This document shows positions 8,963-16,483 of a DNA stretch of 64,000 nt, in pieces. Position numbers and translations under genes: made by a program. The DNA lies in NCBI GenBank assembly GCA_910588375.1, contig CAJUQA010000002.1, positions 124,001 through 188,000 of the forward strand. The letters run 5' to 3'. The notes under the pieces were generated by a model. The model searched no databases, had not been told where the DNA came from, and was given only the letters and a program-made list of their open reading frames with translations. Source of the DNA: an uncultured Odoribacter sp. (lineage in GTDB: Bacteria; Bacteroidota; Bacteroidia; Bacteroidales; Marinifilaceae). Position 1 is the stretch's first letter. The number at the start of each line of letters is the position of its first letter.

Positions 8963-8963
8963 G
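8956..8963 (+). promoter_or_regulatory. -7 element for the T9SS cargo/PorP operon
   Basis: TACTTTTG is an exact TAnnTTTG match, 26 bp before the ATG at 8990, inside the 3' arm of the upstream hairpin. Confidence 0.5.
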
Positions 8964-8989
8964 AGGGTAACAATTATTGATTTTTTTGT

Positions 8990-11900
8990 ATGCGTACAAT
9001 AAAGAAGAAAATATTATTTTTTACTATCTGTTTCCTCTTTTGTATGTATGCATTATCACAAAGAAATGCTATTTCAAAACCTTGTCCTGGTGTATTGATT
9101 AACGACGTATGCTGGGCAAGAAGCAATGTAGACAAACCGGGAACCTTTGTTACCACCCCCGAAGCGGATGGCATGTATTATCAATGGAACCGGAAAAAAG
9201 GGTGGTCTGCGGAAAAACCCGGTATGGAATGGTATACTGCCGGCACTTCCGGAGAATGCTGGGAGATTGAAAATGACCCGTGCCCTAAAGGGTGGCGGGT
9301 ACCCACTGCGGAAGAAATGAAGATCTCATTAAATTCCGGGGAAGTTGCCAATACATATACACAACGAAATGGAGTTAAAGGTGTTGAATTCACGTATATG
9401 AGTACGAGGGCAGCCGTTTTTTTCCCTTTTTCAAACCTCATTACTTATGAGGGACCGAATCCTACTGGAGTGGGGATGTATTGGTCCGGTTCTTCTTCAG
9501 GGAATGACTTCGCTGAATGTTTAACGCTAGGTGGGGACAATCAGGTAGTACAATTCTTATCTTGCATTAAAAACCAGTCTGGATTTACTGTCCGTTGTGT
9601 TGCCGATAAAAATGTACCTACATGTGCCGATGTTGTTACAGACACTTACGTAACTGTTTGTGCAAAGGATTTGCCTTATAAATGGGGAGATAAGACTTTT
9701 GATGTTGGTACGCAATCTGGCGTTTATCGCTTTCAGTATATCAGTGCTACAACGGGCTGCGACAGTATCGTTAATTTGCATTTGACCGTCCAATCCGAAA
9801 GCGAGAAACCATGCCCCGGCGTGTTGATAAACGGGGTTTGCTGGGCGGAGTATAATGTGGATGAGCCGGGTCGCTTTGCGAATCCCGGTAATGCTTACGG
9901 AATGCTTTACCAGTGGAACCGACGGAAGGGGTGGCCTGTCATGACACCGGATAGCGTTTCTGGTTGGGACAGCACTCTTGAACCCGGCGACACATGGGAA
10001 CCTGCCAACGACCCGTGTCCTGTCGGGTGGCGGATGCCAACTTTCGAGGAGATAAAATCGTTGACAGACGAAGCAAAAGTAACTTATATAGAGCAAGCTG
10101 CTCAGGATGGAGTCTTGGGTTCAAGATATACAGATATTGCTACCGGTAACATACTTTTCTTGCCAATTCCCGGTTATCGCGATGCTCAAGGTATTAGACA
10201 CAATGTTTTGTGGATACATTATTGGTCAAGTACAGACCATTGGTCTTTGTATAGGAGTGGTGTCAGGCAAATGCCTTATGCCGATGGTTATTCCGTTCGT
10301 TGTGTTGTGGACGAAAATGCGTGCGATATAGCCTTGACTGTTTCCGAGACTATTTGCAAGGAGGAATTGCCTTATACGTGGCATGATACGACTTTTTTGA
10401 AAGGGACGGAAACCGGAGAGTATTGCATCCGGCGTACCAATTTAATAAGCAAGTGTGATACTATTTTCTATCTGTACTTGACGGTGGATACGACATGCGG
10501 CAGGCCCTGTAAAGAGCGGGGGGTGCTCATTAACGGTGTATGCTGGGCGGAGAGCAATGTGGATAGTCCCAATACTTTTGCCGATATACCTGAAGCGTTT
10601 GGACTGCTCTATCAATGGAACCGAAAAAAGGGATATTCCCTTAAAGAAGATATTGATCCGGACGATTGGAAGTTATATGATCGTTATATACGTTGGGAGT
10701 CTGCCAATAATCCGTGTCCCGCCGACTGGCATATTCCGAACATTGGAGACATCTATATGTTGTTGGATGACTTGAAAGTGACCCGTGAATGGACACAACA
10801 GAATGGAGTCTCTGGCATGAAATTTACAGATAAATTTAGTGGTAATACTATTTTCTTGCCGGCGGCCGGTAGCTGCTTTTTAAATTCATTTATAGATGAA
10901 GAAAACGGAATTTATTGGTCGACTACTAAGGAGTATGATGATAAGGCTGTTTTTTGTCTTGATTTTTGGGGTGGAGAATTGATATTTGCCACCCCTCTTA
11001 ACCCTGGTGCCCATTCTGTTCGTTGTGTCGCCGGTCGGGATATAGCGGATTGTTCTCCTATCGAGATGGACACTTCTGAAATCGTTTGTGTCAGAGATTT
11101 GCCTTATCCATGGGGCGACACGACTTTTGGTGTCGGTACACAATCGGGCGTTTATCGCTTTCAGCATATAAGCACAGTAACAGGTTGCGACAGTATCGTT
11201 AATCTTCATTTAACCGTGCATGCTTCCGATTCTTCTTTCTTCGATGGCGTATGTTCCGGGAGCCCATATAGTAATTACGGTTTCCATCTTCCCGCGGTCT
11301 ATCGCGATACTGTCATTCACGATACTTTACAAAGCGTTTTTGGATGCGATTCGGTACGTACTTTACATTTAACAGTCAATCCAAAGTATAACATACCTCT
11401 TTACGATACGGTTTGTCAGGGTGATTCTTATACTCAGCATGGTTTTTCGTTGTCCAACTTACAGACCGACGGAGTACATACATTGTCTCTTTCTTCCCAG
11501 GCGGGTTGCGATTCAATCCTCACATTGTATTTGACCGTTCATCCTGTTTACGATACAGTTTTGTACGATACAATCTGCCAGGGTGACGCTTACACTAACC
11601 ACGGTTTCAGTTTACCTTCCGGTACCTCAGGCGGAACATTCACCGAAAGCTACTCCACCATTCACGGTTGCGACAGCACAGTCACGTTAAACTTGTTCGT
11701 TTGGCCTTCTTATCTTTTCTCAGAGAGCAAGGACATTTGTGAGGGGGACACTATCAAATTTCGGGAGCGTAAATTATACCAATCCGGCGTTTACGACGAT
11801 ACTTTGAAGAGTGTTCACGGTTGCGACAGTATTTATCGTCTGTTTTTGACCGTCCATTCCACCGCACCTCTTTACTTTCCGGACGAAGTTTGTTACGGCA

Positions 11901-13384
11901 GCCCTTATGACAATCACGGTTTCCATCTTCCTGTCGTTTACCGGGATACCGTTGTCCGTGATAGCTTCCGGAGCATTTGGGGTTGCGATTCCATCCGCAT
12001 CTTGTCGCTGAGGGTTCATCCCGTTTACGACACCTTGCTTTACGACACGGTTTGCCAGGGGGATTCTTATCGTAAACACGGTTTCTCCTTGTCCTCCGTA
12101 CAGTTCGACGGTCTCCACACATTACCCTTGCTTTCCCGTTGGGGTTGCGACTCTGTCGTGAGACTGCAATTGACCGTCCACCCGGTATATCACACCCTGC
12201 TTTACGATTCCATTTGTCCCTCTACACGGTACGACAAATACGGCTTCAAACTCACCGACATTACAGAAAGTCTGACGCGTACCCGGAGATTGTCCACCAT
12301 CTACGGTTGCGACAGCCTCGTAACCTTGGAATTGTATGTTTACCCGACTTACTTCTTCCCCTTGACGAAACACATTTGTGAGGGGGACACCTTCGCCTTC
12401 CGCGGCAACCTCTTTTACGAAAGCGGCGTCTATTACGACTCCCTAACCACCATCCACGGTTGCGACAGCATCTATTGCCTGTATTTGACCGTCCATCCTG
12501 TTTACGACGTTCCTCTTTCCGGCGTACTCTGCGAGGGTGCGCCTTACACCGGTTACGGCTTCCACGTCACCACACCGGGCGTACACCACCGTTACCTTCA
12601 AACCTCCGCCGGTTGCGACAGCACCCTTACCTTGACACTGAGCGAGGAAAAGAAAATAGAGGGTGCCATCGGTCTTTTGCTTGAGGATTGCCGCCTTCAT
12701 GGGTATGAATTCTTCTTCGAACCCCTCCTCAGTCACAGCACGTGGTTGTGGGACATGGGTGACGGTCGCCTGTTCCACACGCCGGACGGTTACCACACCT
12801 ATGCGGACTCCGGTCTCTATCGGGTACAGCTTCGTTTGGAAACAGCCAACGGGTGTGAAAACAACTACAGCTACCTCCAGTACGTACCTCCTTACCTTCC
12901 GGAGATACCGATACATATAGACCGTCAGGTAATCGACGAAGACTATCCCACCGTCCGCTTCCGTGTGGATGTGTTGCCCGGCATGACGTGTGAGTGGGAC
13001 TTCGGAGACGGAACAAAGGGAGAGGGCGATACAACCTCCCACACCTATAACGCCACCACGGAAAAATATTACGATGTCACACTGCAAGTAAAAAACGCGG
13101 ACAGCTGCGTGACGGAAAGCCGGATACAGATAGAAGTCGTCTTCCTTCCGAAACCTACGAACACCTTCAGTCCGAACGGTGACGGAATCAATGATATATT
13201 CATGGGCGACTACCGGATAGAAATCATCGACCGCAACGGCTTGAGAATCTTCACGGGCGAGAACGGTTGGGACGGAACATACCAAGGTCGTCAGGCCAAA
13301 GAAGACACCTACTTCTACCGTCTTCACTACCGTACGGCCAACGGAGAACGACAGAAAACGGGTTATGTAACACTGATACGATGA
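8990..13384 (+). CDS. Large T9SS type B surface protein: three FISUMP domains, GCDS repeats, PKD domains
   Basis: A 1464-residue exported protein. After a signal peptide (about 1-23) come three FISUMP domains (Fibrobacter succinogenes major paralogous type, about 30-203, 273-436 and 510-677). Each opens with G-V-L-I-N-x-V-C-W-A and closes with V-R-C-V. They are separated by short units ending in C-D-S/T-I-x-x-L-x-L-T-V. About nine tandem ~50-residue units (746-1217) follow, most with a G-C-D-S box. Two PKD-like domains (about 1223-1297 and 1298-1382; W-D-M-G-D-G and W-D-F-G-D-G) precede the C-terminal 'F-S-P-N-G-D-G-I-N-D' domain (1390-1464), the type B T9SS sorting signal also called the gliding-motility-associated C-terminal domain. 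The next gene overlaps by ATGA and encodes a PorP/SprF partner. Inferred role: a long cell-surface fibre or adhesin. The ligand is unknown. Confidence 0.9.
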   Translation: MRTIKKKILFFTICFLFCMYALSQRNAISKPCPGVLINDVCWARSNVDKPGTFVTTPEADGMYYQWNRKKGWSAEKPGMEWYTAGTSGECWEIENDPCPKGWRVPTAEEMKISLNSGEVANTYTQRNGVKGVEFTYMSTRAAVFFPFSNLITYEGPNPTGVGMYWSGSSSGNDFAECLTLGGDNQVVQFLSCIKNQSGFTVRCVADKNVPTCADVVTDTYVTVCAKDLPYKWGDKTFDVGTQSGVYRFQYISATTGCDSIVNLHLTVQSESEKPCPGVLINGVCWAEYNVDEPGRFANPGNAYGMLYQWNRRKGWPVMTPDSVSGWDSTLEPGDTWEPANDPCPVGWRMPTFEEIKSLTDEAKVTYIEQAAQDGVLGSRYTDIATGNILFLPIPGYRDAQGIRHNVLWIHYWSSTDHWSLYRSGVRQMPYADGYSVRCVVDENACDIALTVSETICKEELPYTWHDTTFLKGTETGEYCIRRTNLISKCDTIFYLYLTVDTTCGRPCKERGVLINGVCWAESNVDSPNTFADIPEAFGLLYQWNRKKGYSLKEDIDPDDWKLYDRYIRWESANNPCPADWHIPNIGDIYMLLDDLKVTREWTQQNGVSGMKFTDKFSGNTIFLPAAGSCFLNSFIDEENGIYWSTTKEYDDKAVFCLDFWGGELIFATPLNPGAHSVRCVAGRDIADCSPIEMDTSEIVCVRDLPYPWGDTTFGVGTQSGVYRFQHISTVTGCDSIVNLHLTVHASDSSFFDGVCSGSPYSNYGFHLPAVYRDTVIHDTLQSVFGCDSVRTLHLTVNPKYNIPLYDTVCQGDSYTQHGFSLSNLQTDGVHTLSLSSQAGCDSILTLYLTVHPVYDTVLYDTICQGDAYTNHGFSLPSGTSGGTFTESYSTIHGCDSTVTLNLFVWPSYLFSESKDICEGDTIKFRERKLYQSGVYDDTLKSVHGCDSIYRLFLTVHSTAPLYFPDEVCYGSPYDNHGFHLPVVYRDTVVRDSFRSIWGCDSIRILSLRVHPVYDTLLYDTVCQGDSYRKHGFSLSSVQFDGLHTLPLLSRWGCDSVVRLQLTVHPVYHTLLYDSICPSTRYDKYGFKLTDITESLTRTRRLSTIYGCDSLVTLELYVYPTYFFPLTKHICEGDTFAFRGNLFYESGVYYDSLTTIHGCDSIYCLYLTVHPVYDVPLSGVLCEGAPYTGYGFHVTTPGVHHRYLQTSAGCDSTLTLTLSEEKKIEGAIGLLLEDCRLHGYEFFFEPLLSHSTWLWDMGDGRLFHTPDGYHTYADSGLYRVQLRLETANGCENNYSYLQYVPPYLPEIPIHIDRQVIDEDYPTVRFRVDVLPGMTCEWDFGDGTKGEGDTTSHTYNATTEKYYDVTLQVKNADSCVTESRIQIEVVFLPKPTNTFSPNGDGINDIFMGDYRIEIIDRNGLRIFTGENGWDGTYQGRQAKEDTYFYRLHYRTANGERQKTGYVTLIR
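11225..12640 (+). repeat. Tandem array of about nine ~50-codon GCDS units
   Basis: Within the T9SS cargo gene the units repeat 'x-Y-D-T-V/I-C-x-G-D/S-x-Y-x-x-H-G-F' ... 'G-C-D-S-x-x-x-L-x-L-T-V-H-P', with conserved spacing. The DNA is clearly similar between units (for example GGTTGCGACAG and GACCGTCCA-type strings recur), but the copies have diverged, so the array is old rather than freshly amplified. Confidence 0.85.
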
Positions 13385-14349
13385 AGAGACGGATACGTGG
13401 ATACACGGTATGTATATTTTCAGCCCTTGTGCTGACCACTACCACCGTAAAAGGCCAGCTGACCCCTTCGACCGCCTTTTACTGGGAAAACCCGTACTAC
13501 ATCAATCCGGCATTCGTGAACACGGAATCGAGCGCTTACTTCTCCTTATCCGCCCGTAAACAATGGTTGGGACTTTCGGGCAGTCCTGTAACCTTGTTCG
13601 GTACGGGAACCTTCTACTGGGAGAAATACAAAATGCAGGCAGGGGTGAAACTCCTGCACGACAAAATCGGTTACCTGAGCTCCAGCGACCTGTCTGTTTC
13701 TTACGCCTACACAGTGCCTTTTCGAGACAGTTACCTAAGTATGGGTTTTTCTTTCGGTTATCAGTTTCAGAAAGTGGACCGAGGGGAAGTAACGATAGAG
13801 GATGAAACCGACCCTGCGCTGGTCAGCTTGTTTGGAGGAAAGAAACAATGGAATGCGGGTTTGGGCTTGGAATACATCGTGACGCCTTCCTTCCGTGTGG
13901 GTCTTTCAAGCCAGAGCCTTTTCTCCTTTTTCAAGAAAGAGGGAGCCATCTTCGGGGGAACGAACTACTTGTACGGTCGTTACCGCACCCGCCTTCTGGG
14001 TCGAGTTTACCGTCCCTCGTACCGCACATCGGCTTCCCCGACAACTTACGATATGGAGTGGGGGGTGTGTCTGAAACAGACAGAGGATTCTTTTCAGGCG
14101 GACGGAGTGATTTCATTTTATTTGAACCATCCCACCCAGCGGGAGAAATTCCAGTTTTCAGTGTTGGGTCGCACGACGGGGGAGTTTGGTTTTCTGGCAG
14201 GGGTGAAACTCATATCGGAGATGAAAGTGCTTTGCAGTTACGATTACAACCTCAAATCCTTGAAAGGTGATTCGAAAGGAACGTTTGAGGTGATAGTCAC
14301 TTATCCGTTGTTCCCGACAAAGTGTGTCGCCGACGGTTTGAGGAGATAG
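13381..14349 (+). CDS. PorP/SprF family T9SS outer-membrane protein
   Basis: The 322-residue protein has a signal peptide ending V-K-G-Q, then 'Y-W-E-N-P-Y-Y-I-N-P-A-F', the typical opening of the PorP/SprF family, then beta-barrel-like alternation with 'R-K-Q-W-L-G-L-S-G-S-P'. Members of this family act with the T9SS in the outer membrane; in Flavobacterium, SprF is needed for type B cargo SprB to reach the surface. The start at 13381 is decided by the ATGA overlap with the cargo stop (13382-13384) and by the signal peptide; an open frame from 13267 would overlap the cargo. The pairing implies a dedicated partner for the 1464-residue protein, but T9SS core genes are not in this window. Confidence 0.9.
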   Translation: MKRRIRGYTVCIFSALVLTTTTVKGQLTPSTAFYWENPYYINPAFVNTESSAYFSLSARKQWLGLSGSPVTLFGTGTFYWEKYKMQAGVKLLHDKIGYLSSSDLSVSYAYTVPFRDSYLSMGFSFGYQFQKVDRGEVTIEDETDPALVSLFGGKKQWNAGLGLEYIVTPSFRVGLSSQSLFSFFKKEGAIFGGTNYLYGRYRTRLLGRVYRPSYRTSASPTTYDMEWGVCLKQTEDSFQADGVISFYLNHPTQREKFQFSVLGRTTGEFGFLAGVKLISEMKVLCSYDYNLKSLKGDSKGTFEVIVTYPLFPTKCVADGLRR

Positions 14350-14354
14350 GAAGA

Positions 14355-14390
14355 ATAAAGGAGCCCTCAAGGAGCTCCTTTATGTTTTTA
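14355..14390. terminator. Terminator between the convergent porP-like and tkt genes
   Basis: ATAAAGGAGC (14355-14364) and GCTCCTTTAT (14374-14383) form a 10-bp stem with a 9-base loop, followed on the plus strand by GTTTTTATTG. The plus-strand side is the better terminator. The hairpin may also stop tkt transcripts, whose stop codon is at 14388-14390. Confidence 0.75.
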
Positions 14391-16415
14391 TTGTATGAAC
14401 CGGCTGATTTCTTCGAATACCTGTTCGCCGGTGAAGCCGAATTTTTCGTCTAAGACTTTGGCGGGGGCAGAGTAGCCGAAGTGGTTGAGTCCGTGTATTT
14501 TTCCGTTATGTCCTACCAAACCTTCCAAGGTGACGGAGAGTCCTGCCGTCAGACCGTACTTAGGACAGTTATCGGGGATTACTTGTTTTTGGTAATCTTC
14601 CGGCTGTTGGCGGAAAAGGCCTTCGGAAATGACCGAAACAACTTGTGCTGTGATACCTTTTCTTTCTTTCAGCAGTTGGGCGGCTTCCACTAAGGTGTTG
14701 ACTTCAGAACCCGAAGCTATCAGTGTTATTTGGGGGATATTACCGGTTTTACAGACCACATAAGCTCCTTTTTCAGCCTGTAATGCTTCCTGGTAGCGGT
14801 TGACTCCCGGCAGGTCGTTGACATTCTGGCGGGAGAAAATAAGTGCCGTCGGCGTCTGGGTGTTTTCCATTGCCATTTTCCAGGCTACGGAAGTTTCTGC
14901 AGCGTCAGCCGGTCTTAGGGCTAATAAACTCATGCGACCGGAGTGGTTTTGCAGTTTTTCCAACAGTCGGATTTGGGCCTCCTGTTCGATAGGCTGGTGG
15001 GTGGGACCATCTTCACCTACCCGGAAGGCATCGTGGCTCCAGAGGTATTTCACCGGCAGTTCCATGAGGGCGGAAAGCCGTATGGCTGGTTTCATGTAGT
15101 CAGAGAAGACAAAGAACGTAGCGCATGCAACAAATATTCCGCCGTGTAGGGCGATACCGTTGCAAACAGAAGCCATGGTCAGTTCCGCTACACCTGCCTG
15201 GAGGAATCCTCCGCTAAAATCGCCTTTTACCAAGGGGCGGGCGCCGCCTTTGATGAAACCGTCTGTTTTGTCGGAATTACAGAGGTCGGCAGAGCTGACA
15301 ATCATGTTTTCGACATGCTGAGCCAAGTAGGTCAGTACATCGGCAGAAGCAACCCGGGTAGCAATGTTGGCTTTGTGCTGGATGGCGCTGTAATCCAATT
15401 CGGGGGCTTTACCCGACATAAATTGATGGTATTTGGCAGCCAGTTCCGGATTGGCTTTTTCCCAAGCGGCTTGTTCCGCTTTTTTCTTGCGGGCGTATTC
15501 TCTTTTGCGTTCCAGTACTTTGGAGTAGTATTCTTTTACTTCGGGGAATATCTGGAAGGGATTTTGCGGGTCACCCCCCAAGTTTTCTACTGTTTTTTCA
15601 ATTGAAGCTCCGGCTCCCGTTAATGGTTGTCCGTGGGTGGACACTTTGTTGGAAAAATCTTCGCCATTGGGACCCACAGCACCTTTTCCCATTAGGGTTT
15701 TTCCGATAATCAGAGTGGGGCGTTGGGTTTCGGCGTTGGCAGCGGTCAGTGCTTCGCGTATTCGGTCAGGGTCATTGCCGTCAATCGTAATGACATTCCA
15801 TCCCCAGGCTTCGTATTTCTGTGCGGTATTTTCTGTGGTTACTTCTTCTACTGTCGTGGAGAGCTGTACATTGTTGGCATCATAGAACATGATGAGATTG
15901 GACAATCCCAGTGTTCCGGCGATACGTCCGGCACCTTGCGAGATTTCTTCCTGTATGCCTCCGTCTGAAATGAAAGCATAGGTTTTGTGAGCCATCCATT
16001 CCCCAAAACGTGCCACTAAAAAACGTTCAGCAATAGCAGCGCCGACCGCCATCGTATGGCCTTGCCCCAATGGACCGGAGGTATTTTCAACACCGTGTTT
16101 CCGGTCTACTTCCGGGTGTCCGGGGGTAATGCTGCCCCATTGGCGGAAGTTCTGCAAATCCTCCATGCTGTAGGCTCCGATCAGGCTTAAGACGGAATAC
16201 AACATCGGCGACATGTGACCGGGATCCAGGAAAAAACGGTCGCGGTTTTCCCAACTGAGGTCATCGGGGTCGAAGTTGAGAAACTCCGAATAGAGGACAT
16301 TGATGTAATCGGCACCACCCATAGCGCCTCCGGGGTGTCCGGATTTGGCTTTTTCCACCATGGATGCTGCCAGAATACGAATGTTGTCTGCTGCTCTGTT
16401 TATCGTTGTGTTCAT
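14388..16415 (-). CDS. tkt: Transketolase
   Basis: A 675-residue, full-length single-chain enzyme that moves two-carbon units between sugar phosphates in the non-oxidative pentose phosphate pathway, using thiamine diphosphate. The N-terminal G-H-P-G-G-A motif and G-P-L-G-Q-G are present. In the TPP-binding motif the first glycine of the usual G-D-G is replaced by serine (I-S-D-G-G-I-Q-E-E, with 'D-A-N-N-V-Q-L-S' later). The pyrimidine-binding domain has the 'E-D-G-P-T-H-Q-P-I-E' motif and the C-terminal domain follows. A -7 element lies 28 bp before the ATG. The upstream S9 peptidase gene ends 68 bp before this one begins. Confidence 0.92.
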   Translation of the reverse strand: MNTTINRAADNIRILAASMVEKAKSGHPGGAMGGADYINVLYSEFLNFDPDDLSWENRDRFFLDPGHMSPMLYSVLSLIGAYSMEDLQNFRQWGSITPGHPEVDRKHGVENTSGPLGQGHTMAVGAAIAERFLVARFGEWMAHKTYAFISDGGIQEEISQGAGRIAGTLGLSNLIMFYDANNVQLSTTVEEVTTENTAQKYEAWGWNVITIDGNDPDRIREALTAANAETQRPTLIIGKTLMGKGAVGPNGEDFSNKVSTHGQPLTGAGASIEKTVENLGGDPQNPFQIFPEVKEYYSKVLERKREYARKKKAEQAAWEKANPELAAKYHQFMSGKAPELDYSAIQHKANIATRVASADVLTYLAQHVENMIVSSADLCNSDKTDGFIKGGARPLVKGDFSGGFLQAGVAELTMASVCNGIALHGGIFVACATFFVFSDYMKPAIRLSALMELPVKYLWSHDAFRVGEDGPTHQPIEQEAQIRLLEKLQNHSGRMSLLALRPADAAETSVAWKMAMENTQTPTALIFSRQNVNDLPGVNRYQEALQAEKGAYVVCKTGNIPQITLIASGSEVNTLVEAAQLLKERKGITAQVVSVISEGLFRQQPEDYQKQVIPDNCPKYGLTAGLSVTLEGLVGHNGKIHGLNHFGYSAPAKVLDEKFGFTGEQVFEEISRFIQ

Positions 16416-16443
16416 TCTTTTAGGGTTTTGTTTGTTGGTGTTG

Positions 16444-16451
16444 CAAAGATA
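16444..16451 (-). promoter_or_regulatory. -7 promoter element for tkt
   Basis: TATCTTTG on the minus strand (complement of 16444-16451) is an exact consensus match 28 bp before the tkt start. Confidence 0.6.
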
Positions 16452-16483
16452 CTCTTTTTGGTGAAAAACAAAATTTTTCCGGA

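Noticed and set aside
12443..13327. A 294-residue minus-strand open frame opposite the T9SS cargo gene
   Set aside because: No domain or start evidence; it overlaps conserved PKD and sorting-domain coding sequence.
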